A DNA stretch of 64,000 nucleotides from Aquarana catesbeiana (taxonomy: Eukaryota; Chordata; Amphibia; Anura; Ranidae): the NCBI RefSeq assembly GCF_042186555.1, contig NC_133333.1, positions 62,553,628-62,617,627 of the forward strand, given 5' to 3'. The position numbers and the translations under genes were made by a program. Of this stretch, positions 10,256-20,589 are shown one piece after another (positions within the stretch are counted from its first letter, which is position 1; every line of letters begins with the position of its first letter). The notes under the pieces are model-generated. The model was not told where the DNA came from. It ran no database searches and was given only the letters and a program-made list of their open reading frames with translations.

Positions 10256-11380
10256 CCTAAAACTGCTAATATTGTGTTGGCAAAAGTTGCTGGTCCAGTT
10301 TCTAATGGGCTAGTGCAGCTCACTAGAGATAAAAACATTGCTGTGAATGTGGTTAAAGATGTGCTGTCTCCTCTAGCAACTGAGATGAAAAGCCACAGAG
10401 GTGTCCCTAGAAACCCCCAGGGAGCTCTGTGTTTTGGAGCCAGAGGTTGCCAGGGACAACTATGGTGCCGCTCTGATGGATAAGAGGGTACTTGAACCTG
10501 GTGATAATATGTTAAATGCTAAAACTGAAATGTGTGGAAATGCTAATGGTGGAAATGGGTTAATGCAATCGGGCAATGACAGGTGTGAAGTTGTTCATGC
10601 GTTTACTGAAGAGCCACCAGAGCAAGGTGGTGAGAGTGTGGCATTGCAGCCTGCTATGATTAAAAATGTATTGCCACAGTCTGGTTTGAACAAAAGTGAC
10701 ATGTGCACTCTGCCCCTCTGGGTCTCCCTGTGCAGTTGGAGCGGTACTTCGTTGTACCTCTGATGGGAGCGCAGAGATGTGAGAGCGCACTGGAACAGGT
10801 GGGAAAAAAGCCTGTTGACTCTGTTGGAAAAGGCCTCTGTTGGTAAGAGTGGAGCAGACATGATTTCTGCGGTGCCAGATGAAGGACCTGCAGAGCAACT
10901 TATATGCATGGGTGCACTTGCTACTGCAGATGATGTTGCTCACAAGATGGAAGCGCCAAGTAAAGGCAAAATCACAGAAGAGGTCATGTCTGTGATCCAC
11001 AAAGGGCCTAATGATGTGGTAATGGATGATGTCGTGCCAAGCTAATGTTGGTGGAAACCCCAGATGGCACAGGTATAAATTAAGTGATTGTGAACACAAG
11101 TCCAAATATTGTTTTATGTGATGATGGTCAGGTGTCAGGACAGTTGCTGGCAGAGGATCTCATGCCAGTGAAGTTTGTGTCTAGTGAAACTGCCGTGGAA
11201 GACAACAGCTCTGCTGGGTGCAGTTCCTTTTCAGACATTGCCCTGCAGAACGCTGGAGAGATACATTTTGACAAAAGTGCTATTTTTGACAATAATGAAA
11301 AGGGTAGTGCCCTTGTGATTTTTGATGGTTTTGTTGCTGTGGGTGACAAAAATAATGGTAGACCTGATGGCCTGCACAGA
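10256..11380 (+). other. Unrecognised coding-like tract, broken frames
   Basis: About 1.1 kb with the texture of degraded coding sequence: long stretches without stops in successive plus frames (10401-10763, 10779-11045, 11084-11404) and an ordinary amino-acid mix rich in acidic residues, valine and alanine. Segments such as MISAVPDEGPAEQL and DDGQVSGQLLAEDLMPVKF look like real protein, but I recognise no domain. It starts at the LINE 3' end and runs into a minisatellite. It could be the remains of a retroelement polyprotein or a retroposed gene. Confidence 0.35.
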
Positions 11381-11574
11381 TGTGTGCTGATAAGCCTGCA
11401 CTAATGAGGCGGCACTGATGAGCACTGATGAGCCTGCACAGATGTGTGCTGATAAGCCTACACTGATGGGCACTGATGAGCCTGCACAGATGTGTGCTGA
11501 TAAGCCTGCACTGATGAGCACTGATGAGGTGGCACTGATGAGCCTGGACAGATGTGTGCTGATAAGCCTGCACC
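11381..11574 (+). repeat. CTGATGAG-type minisatellite, left block
   Basis: Irregular repeats built from GCACTGATGAG, CCTGCACAGATGTGTGCTG and ATAAGCCTGCAC. The array is cut at 11574 by a hAT-type element and continues at 13882. Confidence 0.9.
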
Positions 11575-13881
11575 CAGGGCCGGATTAGCCACAAGGCCAC
11601 CGAGGCCAGGCCAGGACTTCGCAGCCGCCCCCCCTTTCGTGCTGCCATTAAAGTCTATTATGGGCACCAGTGCCCATAGAAAAGATGGCCACGAGCCGAC
11701 CACGCAACTGCGCATGCGCCGTTCCGAAGCCGGCCGGGCTCGGGAAAGCTCGTAAGCGCTCGGCCAGGCGGCGCATGCGCAGTAGCGTGATTGCGCCGCC
11801 CGGCGCCATTTTTAAAAAAATTGAGAGTAGCTAGTAGTGTCAGCGGTGCTACGGCGGGGAGAGAGATGACATCTCTCATTGCCCGCACCGCTGTTCCGCC
11901 CTCCTCCTTCTGATGGTAGGCAGCATGGCAACATTGGCAAGGGACATCCCCATCTGGTGGCAAGTGACATCCCCATCTGGTGGCAAGGGACATCCCCATC
12001 TGGTGGCAAGGGACATCCCCATCTGGTGGCAGGCATGGTGGCAAGTGACATCCCCATCTGGTGGCAAGTGACATCCCCATCTGGTGGCAAGTGACATCCC
12101 CATCTGGTGGCAAGGGACATCCCCATCTGGTGGCAAGTGACATCCCCATCTGGTGGCAGGCATGGTGGCAAGTGACATCCCCATCTGGTGGCAGGCATGT
12201 GGCAAGGGACATCCCCATCTGGTGGCAAGGGACATCCCCATCTGGTGGCAAGGGACATCCCCATCTGGTGGCAAGTGACATCCCCATCTGGTGGCAGGCA
12301 TGGTGGCAAGTGACATCCCCATATGGTGGCAGGCATGGTGGCAAGGGACATCCCCATCTGGTGGCAAGTGACATCCCCATCTGGTGGCAAGGGACATCCC
12401 CATCTGGTGGCAAGTGACATCCCCATCTGGTGGCAGGCATGGTGGCAAGTGACATCCCCATCTGGTGGCAGGCATGTGGCAAGGGACATCCCCATCTGGT
12501 GGCAAGGGACATCCCCATCTGGTGGCAAGGGACATCCCCATCTGGTGGCAAGTGACATCCCCATCTGGTGGCAGGCATGGTGGCAAGTGACATCCCCATA
12601 TGGTGGCAGGCATGGTGGCAAGTAACATCCCCATCTGGTGGCAAGGGACATCCCCATCTGGGGGCAAGTGACATCCCCATCTGGTGGCAAGTGACATCCC
12701 CATCTGGTGGCAGGCATGGTGGCCAGTGACATCCCCATCTGGTGGCAGGCAGCGTGGCAAGTGACATCCCCATCTGGTGGCAGGCAGCATGGCAAGTGAC
12801 ATCCCCATCTGGTGGCAGGCAGCGTGGCAAGTGACATCCCCATCTGGTGGCAAGTGACATCCCCATCTGGTGGCAGGCAGCGTGGCAAGTGACATCCCCA
12901 TCTGGTGGCAAGTGAAATCCCCATCTGGTGGCAGGCAGCGTAGCAAGTGACATCTCCATCTGGTGGCAGGCAGCGTAGCAAGTGACATCCCCATCTGGTG
13001 GCAGGCAGCGTGGAAGGTGACATCCCCCATCTGGTGGCAGGCAGCGTGGAAGGTGACATCCCCATCTGGTGGCAGGCATGGTGGCAAGTGACATCCCCAT
13101 CTGGTGGCAGGCATGGTGGCAAGTGACATCCCCATCTGGTGGCAGGCAGCGTGGCAAGTGACATCCCCATCTGGTGGCAGGCAGCGTGGCAAGTGACATC
13201 CCCATCTGGTGGCAGGCAGCGTGGCAAGTGACTTCCCCATCTGGTGGCAGGCAGCGTGGCAAGTGACATCTCCATCTGGTGGCAGGCAGCGTGGCAAGTG
13301 ACATCCCCATCTGGTGGCAGGCAGTGTGGCAAGTGACATCCCCATCTGGTGGCAGGCATGGTGGCAAGTGACATCCCCATCTGGTGGCAGGCATGGTGGC
13401 AAGTGACATCCCCATCTGGTGGCAGGCATAGTGGCAAGTGACATCCCCATCTGGTGGCAGGCATAGTGGCAAGAGATGGTGGCAAGTGACACGCTCAGGG
13501 CTCCCAATGATTCTGCATTATGGTGAGTTGAACTATTCCAGTTTATATTACAATGTAATGATAGAAGTAATGTGTTTCAATCATCCTGACACCATAACAA
13601 CCATGGTGCCGGGGATGATTGAAGCACTAACACCAGCCATTGCCTTGAAAAATTGGCTGCGAAAAATCCTTACCCCTCGCACGCTTACCATGAAGTATTT
13701 TTAGTCTGTACAATTCAAGCCAGTTATTTTCAGTGTTCTCATGTGTGGAGATATGTTTTTAATTGATCTATTGTAGAAGTCATCGATAAAGGACGTGGTG
13801 TGTGTGTGTGTGGTGGGGGGGGGGGCGGGCGGCATTGAAAGACCCAGCCTTGGGGCGGCAAAGGGAGTAAATCCGGGCCTG
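11575..13881. mobile_element. Non-autonomous hAT-type element carrying a 23 bp satellite
   Basis: The left end starts CAGGGCCGGATTAGCC and the right end, reverse complemented, starts CAGGCCCGGATTTACTCC, giving imperfect terminal inverted repeats. The flanks are CCTGCACC (11567-11574) and CCTGCACT (13882-13889), an 8 bp target duplication with one mismatch, as expected for hAT. The host is a minisatellite rich in CCTGCAC, so the duplication alone is weak evidence. The interior is mostly a satellite array; no transposase is encoded. The last ~390 bp (13490-13881) is unique sequence ending in a G-rich run. Confidence 0.75.
11936..13490 (+). repeat. 23 bp / 35 bp satellite array (~1.55 kb)
   Basis: The basic unit is 23 bp (AAGTGACATCCCCATCTGGT plus GGC). 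Many units carry an extra 12 bp block (AGGCATGGTGGC or AGGCAGCGTGGC), giving 35 bp units. The left half has mostly 23 bp units, with AAGGGACAT variants and occasional AGGCATGGTGGC blocks; the right half is mostly 35 bp units with the AGGCAGCGTGGC variant. All three minus frames stay open for more than 540 codons; this follows from the repeat and is not a gene. Confidence 0.95.
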
Positions 13882-14512
13882 CCTGCACTGATGGGCACCG
13901 ATGAGACAGCACAGATGTGTGCTAATAAGCCTGCACTGATGGGCACTGATGAGCCTGCACAGATGTGTGCTGATAAGCCTGCACTGATGAGGCGGTACAG
14001 ATGTGCACTGATGACTGATGACACAGATGTGCACTGATGACTGATGGCACAGATGTGCACTGATGAGGCGGCAGAGATGTGCACTGATTGATGGCACAGA
14101 TGTGCACTGATGAGGCGGCAGAGATGTGCACTGATTGATGAAACAGATGTGCACTGATGACTGGTGGCACAGATGTGCTCTGATGAGGCGGCACAGATGT
14201 GTACTGATTGATGGCACAGATGTGCACTGATGGCACAGATGTGCATTGATGAGGCGGCACAGATGTGCACTGATTGATTGCAGAGATGTGCACTGATTGA
14301 TGGCACAGGTGTGCACTGATGACTGATGGCACAGATGGGCACTGATGGCACAGATGGTCACTGGTAACTGATGGCACAGATGGGCACCGTGACACTGATT
14401 GGCACGGTTACACTGGCCCTGCTGGGCACTTTGACACTGATTGGCACTGTGACACTGACTGGCATTAACTGGCACTGTTTGGGCACTGGTTTGGGCACTG
14501 TATGTGATAGTG
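13882..14512 (+). repeat. CTGATGAG-type minisatellite, right block
   Basis: Continuation of the array at 11381-11574: units such as GGCACAGATGTGCACTGATG and GATGAGGCGGCAGAGATGTG, turning from about 14390 into GACACTGATTGGCACTGTG units. Its last ~225 bp recur in inverted orientation at 14938-15145. Confidence 0.9.
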
Positions 14513-14519
14513 TATAAAA

Positions 14520-14863
14520 GAAATCACTCACACTGCAGTACAGAAGCTCTCCCTCCTCCCCCCTCAGTCTCTCTGTGTGGAGGGAGAGCTGTCAATGAGA
14601 GATGATCTCATATGTTTACATTTGAGATCATCTCTCATTGGACATGCCGATCACGTTGCAAATGTCTGCTGTGAATGGCCATTTACCACGATCTGTGATT
14701 AGCTGTGTCCAAGGGTCACGGCCATCACAAACTTTCCCCGATGCGTGCTCGCGAGGGCACGCGGGGAGCGTGCAAAGGGGAGGACGTATATTGACGGCCT
14801 CCCGGCAATTAAGGCCTGCACTGTAGCCGTCATTCGGCTATAGCGTGGGCGCGAGGTGGTTAA
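14520..14863 (+). repeat. Ranid-type repeat fragment ending GAGGTGGTTAA
   Basis: GC-rich sequence ending in TTAA at 14860-14863, with the same terminal GAGGTGGTTAA as the TTAA element that ends at 33826. Its left end is not clear. It includes the hairpin at 14593-14640. Confidence 0.5.
14593..14640. repeat. Perfect 18 bp hairpin, 12 nt loop
   Basis: CAATGAGAGATGATCTCA (14593-14610) and its exact reverse complement (14623-14640). Confidence 0.95.
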
Positions 14864-15145
14864 TATATTGTCACCCCATATGGTTGGTAACTAGGCAAGC
14901 ATAAAACGGATTAACAATGTGATTTATTTTATACACCATCAAATACAGTGCCCAAACCAGTGCCCAAACAGTGCCATCAGTGTCACAGTGCCAATCAGTG
15001 TCACAGTGCCCATCAGGGTCAGTTTCACAGTGCCAATCCATGTCACAGTGCCCATCTGTGCCATCAGTCACCAGTGCCCATCTGTGCCATTAGTGCACAT
15101 CTCTGCCATCAATCAGTGCACATCTGTGCTATCAGTCAATGGTAA

Positions 15146-15852
15146 TAACACAACTTAGAATTCAAATTGATTAATAATAAGGACTAGGTAAAAGATGACA
15201 ATTGGCGTCCAGATCAGCATAAACAGTAGCAAGACCACCTCAGGTACAGCAGTAAAAGAGTTTAATCTACAGAGTGCTGGAACTACACTGCCAGAACGCA
15301 TTTATGGCAGCAATGCTATTCCTAGATCGACTGGATATGCACTGTCCAAAAGAAAAGGAGGATGGTGGTAGTGGGGGGTGGGGGTTAGTCAGGGGAGCAA
15401 AAGGGACGTGCAGAATAATTGTTACGGGGGGCAGTTCTTTGAGATGTTCTACTCTCGGCTATTGTTGAGACCCTTTAAGAGTGTTAGTGCACTTATTGAG
15501 AGTCCCAGTTAACCTGCGTGCATTATAGGTATTGTATAGTTTGTCAGTTACTGCCTCTCAAGTGCAAGGTAGATGTAGTTCCGATGTGGTAAAGGTTTAG
15601 TATAATGCAGTGTAGGGTTGGTATAGGTGCAGTATAGGTTTGGAATAAGTGCAGTTTGGGTGCAGTAAAGATTGGGTACACTTGGCGTCCTGCTCTTGGT
15701 GGTTCAGTTCCTGCTAGCAGTATCAGCAAAGGGAAAATAGCCCTCTCAACAGTGCACAGAATGCTGCAGTGACCTCTCACTGTAGATGGAGGGCTCCTAC
15801 AGACTCTCCCCAGAGATCTCCAGAGATCAACGGTGGGAAGCTGAGGGTGAGT
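15146..15852. other. Unassigned intergenic sequence
   Basis: No convincing coding potential. A G-rich stretch (15359-15432) and short imperfect repeats of GTGCAGTATAGGTTTGG type (15590-15670) are visible. No element ends were recognised. Confidence 0.5.
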
Positions 15853-15973
15853 TAGGATTGCCACCTCATGCCTTTAAAACATATATTAATTACACAGGTT
15901 CTGTGGCTGATTAAGGTGGTAACCTGTGTAATTAATATGTGTTTGGTTTTAATGGGATGAGATGGCAAGCCTA
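15853..15973. mobile_element. 121 bp fold-back MITE, TA-flanked
   Basis: The left arm TAGGATTGCCACCTCATGCC and the right arm (reverse complement TAGGCTTGCCATCTCATCCC) pair along about 50 bp around a short centre. TA lies at both ends. A half copy of the same element is at 30243-30325. Confidence 0.8.
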
Positions 15974-16555
15974 GAGTGAGTGGATGATTTTCCAGGTAGT
16001 TTAATAAAAAAATAATCTCTCCACTCCTCCTACTGCATGGTGTATATTGGGATCTGTAGTGCAAGAAGTCTATTCATCCCATAATGTCATATCCCATTAT
16101 ATGGCTGCCGTATCAAACTCCAACCTTTCAGGATTCTCAGCACTCTGCATGGGAGTCTATAGGCTTGCTTGGCTTTAGCTCTCCCCTGCTGGCCAGAGAA
16201 GAATGATGCAGCATACCATCAGTATCTCAGTAGAGGAGAAAAAGAATAAATAATTCTCCATATTGCTGTAATCCAGCACCTGGCAACATGTGATTTACTG
16301 CTGATCACGTGTCCCGTATCCTTATGTCCCAATGCATGATAAAGAAAACAGGATTTTTTTACATGCTGTATAATAGGTTTCTTGGAAATGTGTTAGGGAC
16401 AAATATCCCATCAGTTGTGATCTACAGTATTACTTTCTAAAAAGTGGGAATATCATGGGAATTGAGGAATTGTAGCTGGCTGTCCTCCCCCTAAAATGTA
16501 TGGTGCTTGCATGTTTTTATCCCCATGTGCAATAGTTATTATTAGCATTAAAACT
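15974..16555. other. Unassigned sequence
   Basis: AT-rich, no long frame, no clear repeat ends. It borders the 3' side of an antisense CR1 fragment and may include that element's decayed tail. Confidence 0.45.
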
Positions 16556-16925
16556 TGTTTGACATTTATTTAACCAAATAGGTCCACTTGTAATTCAGAT
16601 ATCTTGTTGTCACTTTATTTCAGTACAGATCTTGATGTCATCTGCAAACACTGTAATGGTACTTTTAAACTCCAGGAAGACTGTAACTGCAATGGTACTT
16701 TTAAACTCTAGGAAGACTGTAACTCAATGGTATTTGCTTTTTAGAAATCGGTTTATTAAAACTCAATGTTATTTTTAACTAGGTTTAAAAGTATGGGTCC
16801 TAGCACACAGTATGCCACTAACTATAATGTCTAACAAACTTAGACCATTCAGAGTATGGTTTATTAATCACTACTCTCTGAATAGTCTTTTAGCCAGTTT
16901 TCTATCCATTTGCAAACTGAAGTTT

Positions 16926-17211
16926 CTAAGGCAGCCCATAGATGAGTCAGTTTTTTTTTTCTTTCAACCACTCCCCCCACTAAGCTTTGTATTCTGACAG
17001 CGGGGAGATTTTCCCACCATCAGAATACACCAATCAGTGCTGCTGGCTGTAGCCAGCAATGCTGATCGACTGGCAAAAATCTGACAGGGAGGTTGTACAG
17101 AAGTCAGTTGGTAGGTCGAATTCTGTACAACCTCCCTGCCCATACATGGATAAAAATTTGGCTGGTCATTGCTGAACCGGCCAAATTTTGATCCATGTAT
17201 GGCTGTCTTAG
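16926..17211. mobile_element. Fold-back MITE in CR1
   Basis: Terminal inverted repeats CTAAGGCAGCCCATAGATGA and (reverse complement of the right end) CTAAGACAGCCATACATGGA. CR1 coding sequence lies directly on both sides. Confidence 0.75.
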
Positions 17212-17317
17212 CCTATTGACCTTAACTTACACATTAGCTGTCTGTGGGGAACTGTGTGTGTCAATCACTTTAGCAAAGTCCAAGTGTGCTATATCCACAG
17301 CCACAGCCTTGTCAAAG

Positions 17318-17660
17318 GCTGGCCATACAATGATTGAAATTTAGCCAGTTCAACAGGGACCAGCTGAACTCTGATCAGTGTGTGGCTGTCCCTGCTTTAC
17401 AGAAGTCAGTTGTTTGATCAACTTCTGTTAAAGGGCCATGCTGGAAAACTTATGTCGATCAGCGAGTGCAACCATTGATCAGTGTATTCTGATGGCAGTG
17501 GGTTCCACTCTCAGAATACTTTGTCCTAGTGGGGAGGATTCCTCCATGTCCTTTCAACTTGCTGTTAAGGATGGAGAAATCCATTTTTTTTTTTTTCGTT
17601 CAGGTCGCTGGCTGAATGAAAAAAAAAAAAAAAAAAATGACCTGTCTATGGTCAGTATAA
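17318..17660. mobile_element. Second MITE in CR1 (boundaries approximate)
   Basis: Starts GGCTGGCCATACAATGATTG and ends near CTGTCTATGGTCAGTAT. The ends are related to, but less clear than, those of the neighbouring MITE. T and A homopolymers flank a short centre at 17584-17638. CR1 sequence is on both sides. Confidence 0.6.
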
Positions 17661-17776
17661 GCTTTTGCTTACCTACTCACAGAAAAGTATATTTGTTTGA
17701 CAACTTTGGCCATTCATGAATTTATGTTGACTTTCACTTATAATAATGTTTTCTGAAAGAAACTGTACTATGTAGA

Positions 17777-18770
17777 TAACCACTTCAGACCCGGAAGAAT
17801 TTACCCCCTTCCTGACCAGAGCACTTTTTTGCGATTCGGCACTGTATCGCTTTAACTGACAATTGCGCGGCCGTGCAACGTTGTACCCAAACAAAATTGA
17901 CGTCCTTTTTTCCCACTAATAGAGATTTCTTTTGGTAGTATTTGATCCCCTCTGTGGTTTTTATTTTTTGCGCTATAAACAAAAAAAGAGCGACAATTTC
18001 GAAAAAAACGCATTATTTTTTACTTTTTAAAATTTTAATAAATATCCCCCAAAAACATATAAAAAAAAAAACAATTTTTTTCCTCAGTTTAGGCCGATAT
18101 GTGTGCTTCTACATATTTGTGGTAAAAAAAAATCGCAATATGCATATATTGATTGGTTTGCGCAAAAGTTATAGCGTCTACAAAATAGGAGATAGATTTA
18201 TAGCATTTTATATTATTATTTTTTTTTTTTTACTAGTAATGGCTGCAATCTGCGATTTTTATCATGACTGCGACATTATGGCGGACACATGGGACAATTT
18301 TGACACATTTTTGGGACCATGGGCATTAATACAGCGATCGATGCTATAAAATTGCATTGGTTACTGTAAAAATATCACTGGCAGTGAAGGGGTTAACACT
18401 AGGGGGCGCTCGAGGGGTTAACTGTGTTCTCTGGGAGGTGATCCTAACTGAAGGGGGAGGGGACTGACTGGAGGAAGTGATGGATCGTGGTTCCTAGCTA
18501 ATAGGAACACACGATCTGTCACTCATGTCACAACAGAACAGGGGAGTGTGTGTTTACACGCACTCGTCCCTGTTCTGTCTCTCCTGCTCACAATCGCTCG
18601 TGGCCAATGGTCATCGCGACCGTCGGCCACGATCACCGGCACCCCCGCTGTACAGCGGGCGCGCACGCCTGTTATCCCGACCCCGCCAGCCGACGTATAG
18701 CTACGATGGCTCGCGCAGGGGAGCCAATCTGCCACAGTATAACTGTGGCGATTGGTCAGGAAGCGGTTAA
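17777..18770. mobile_element. ~1 kb TTAA-flanked ranid repeat (family i, copy 1)
   Basis: Ends are ATAACCACTTCAGACC on the left and (reverse complement) TTAACCGCTTCCTGACC on the right, with TTAA at the right junction and a decayed TTAT/ATAA at the left. The interrupted CR1 codons read through as LYNYL when the element and one TTA(A/T) are removed. The target suggests a piggyBac-type element, which is inference. A second copy in opposite orientation is at 32807-33826. No transposase is encoded. Confidence 0.75.
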
Positions 18771-19310
18771 TTATAGAGTCCCTCAAGTACCTTTTCTGCT
18801 ATAGAATTTAAACTTACTGGTCTGTTACTTTGTGAAGACTTTGATCCCTTTTTAAATATAGGCATTACATTATCCTTGTGCCAATCCTTTGGTACTAAGC
18901 CAGTTATTAAAGAGTCTCTAAAAATTGGAAACAATGACTTCAGAATAACAAAGCTTAATTCTTTGTGGATATGTGCGTATAAGCCATCTGCTTTATTTAC
19001 CTTTATTTTGTCTGTTTATGGACCATATCAATTTCTAGCTATTGTGGTTCATTTGAGGCTGTGGTAATACTATACTCAGTTTGGACAGTTCTACCAATTT
19101 CCTTTGTATACACGGAGCTGGGGAGGGTATTTATTAGATTTGCCTTTTCTTTGTCCCCAGTAACCAACTCTCATTTATACCGTAAGGGGCCTACATGCTT
19201 AGACCTTATCTTTCTTTTGTGACCTGTTGTTCATTTTGAATTAATACAATCCTGATTTCCTTTTTACAGCTTTTGTTATATTCTTTGTAAGTTTTCAATG
19301 ATTAAAGCAT

Positions 19311-19494
19311 GTCTTCATTGTCATATTTTTTAAAGGAAAAGTTGAGGATTATAAAAAACAAAGATACATATTCAACTTCATGGTTCAGTATGTGTGCGAC
19401 ACTGCAGCTTTTCCATGCCGTATCTAAGACAGGCCATACATTCTGCAATTTTCTTTCCTTCAATTGCAAGTTGAAGGAAAGAAAATTGCTTGAG
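19311..19494. repeat. Unassigned stretch with a perfect 19 bp hairpin
   Basis: GCAATTTTCTTTCCTTCAA (19445-19463) and its exact reverse complement (19471-19489) are separated by 7 nt. This may be a decayed fold-back element; no other feature seen. Confidence 0.8.
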
Positions 19495-20108
19495 TTACCA
19501 TGGTCCTCTTGGCTGTTTCTCTGATTAATGCTCTCCTTGCCCGGTCTGTCAGTTTAGGTGGACCTCCATGTCTTAGTAGATTTGCAGTTGTGCCATACTC
19601 CATTTTCGGATGATAGATTAAACAGTGCTCCATGATATTTTCAAAGCTTGGGATATATTTTATAACCTAACTCTGCTTTAAACTTCTCCACAACTTTATC
19701 CTTGACCTGTCTGGTGTGTTCCTTGGCCTTCATGATGCTGTTTGTTCACTAAGGTTCTCTAACAAGCCTCTGAGGGCTTCACAGCTGTATTTATACTGAG
19801 ATTCAATCACACACAAGTGGACTCTATTTACTAATTAGGTGACTTCTGAAGGCAACTGGTTCCACTAGATTTTAGTTAGGGGTATCAGAGTAAAGGGGGC
19901 TGAATACAAATGCAACCACACTTTTCAGATATTTATTAGTAAAGAATGTTGAAAGCCATTTATCATTTTCCTACCACTTCACAATTATGTGCCACTTTGT
20001 TTTGGTCTATCACATTAAATCCCAATAAAATACATTTACGTTTTTGGTTGTAACATGACAAAATGAGGAAAATTTCAAGGGGTAGAAAAACTTTTTCGAA
20101 GCACTGTA
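19495..20108 (-). mobile_element. Tc1-like transposon, 5' end fragment, antisense
   Basis: Read on the minus strand, the fragment starts at 20108 with ACAGTGCTTCGAAAAAGTTT, runs through a 5' UTR and reaches a transposase start at about 19736 (MKAKEHTRQVKDKVVEKFKA). The N-terminal helix-turn-helix region loses frame near 19670 and ends at about 19495, where the copy is truncated. TA sits next to the terminus. It belongs to the same superfamily as the element at 61069 but to a different subfamily. Confidence 0.85.
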
Positions 20109-20111
20109 TAA

Positions 20112-20126
20112 GATACTCCAGATTTA
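20112..20126 (+). repeat. Left 15 bp target duplication of Penelope-like element
   Basis: GATACTCCAGATTTA, repeated exactly at 29620-29634. Confidence 0.75.
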
Positions 20127-20510
20127 GAGGTGAAGGGGAGGAAAGAGGGTACGGACAGTTGCTGAGGCTGTCCTCACACACTCAAACCAAGGAAAAATGC
20201 TTATGGATTATCCCGGAACTGATAAACAGGCAATCAACTTAAAAAAAAAAAAAAATCATTTATTACATATAAAAAACATACAATTGAACAAAATCAATAT
20301 ACCAATAAAAAGGGGGAAATTTGACCTTACAGTATACAATTACTCGTAGGTTTTCCCAGAAAGAGATATCTGGTAATGGAGTTATCCTCATAGATTAAAG
20401 GTCCTCTACTAGTTCCGTGGTCTTAATGCAGCTTCATCAGGAGGAATAATCTATAAAACAGGTAATTTATTTAGAAATACATAAACATACTTTAGCAAAC
20501 ATATAAAGAA
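20127..20510 (-). repeat. Penelope-like element left terminal repeat (inverted copy of the 3' region)
   Basis: Its reverse complement matches 29165-29540 with few differences, including the A-run near 20244, the AATAAA-like segment and the hammerhead-like motif. Confidence 0.9.
20403..20444 (-). ncRNA. Degenerate hammerhead ribozyme motif, left end
   Basis: On the minus strand: CCTC (stem I), CTGATGA, a stem II block, GGAAC where GAAAC is expected, then TAGTA and GAGG closing stem I. The layout matches the minimal hammerheads of Penelope-like elements. A change in the GAAA core and a weakened stem II suggest it is no longer active. Confidence 0.65.
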
Positions 20511-20589
20511 TACGTTTGAGAACATGTACAGTATGTTCTCAAACCCTCGCACCCCTCACCCAACACTCCCAACCTGACACCCAGTTCAA

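Larger units (their letters stand above)
14284..15145. repeat. Inverted minisatellite pair around a 425 bp spacer
   Basis: The left arm (about 14284-14512) and right arm (about 14938-15145) are reverse complements. The inner 33 bp of the arms (14474-14506 and 14943-14975) match perfectly; the outer parts match with small indels. The spacer contains a perfect 18 bp hairpin and the end of a repeat finishing GCGAGGTGGTTAA. Confidence 0.85.
16556..19310 (-). mobile_element. CR1-like LINE fragment, antisense, with three nested insertions
   Basis: Four collinear pieces of one CR1 RT lie on the minus strand: 18771-19310, 17661-17776, 17212-17317 and 16556-16925. The pieces are separated by a TTAA element (17777-18770) and two fold-back MITEs (17318-17660 and 16926-17211). 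Removing the insertions restores the expected order of RT motifs. Confidence 0.85.
16556..19310 (-). pseudogene. CR1-like reverse transcriptase, multiply interrupted
   Basis: Read on the minus strand: LVPKDWHKDN then VMPIFKKGSKSSQSNRPVSL (about 18790-18910), FLSENIIISESQHKFMNGQS then CQTNILF (about 17675-17765), AVDIAHLDFAKVIDT (about 17250-17300), then VINKPYSEWSKF (about 16835-16880) and the catalytic box as FADD (16637-16648). These are successive RT blocks of CR1-clade ORF2. A duplication of about 40 bp (roughly 16650-16690 and 16690-16730) lies beside the FADD box. Stops and frameshifts are frequent, so this is an old copy. Confidence 0.8.

Noticed and set aside
10256..11404. Host gene exons
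   Set aside because: No splice-bounded exon structure could be shown and frames are broken; kept only as an unrecognised coding-like tract.
11658..13507. Three overlapping minus-strand open frames of 543-604 codons
   Set aside because: They are repeats of one peptide generated by a 23/35 bp satellite; all frames are equally open and there is no codon structure.
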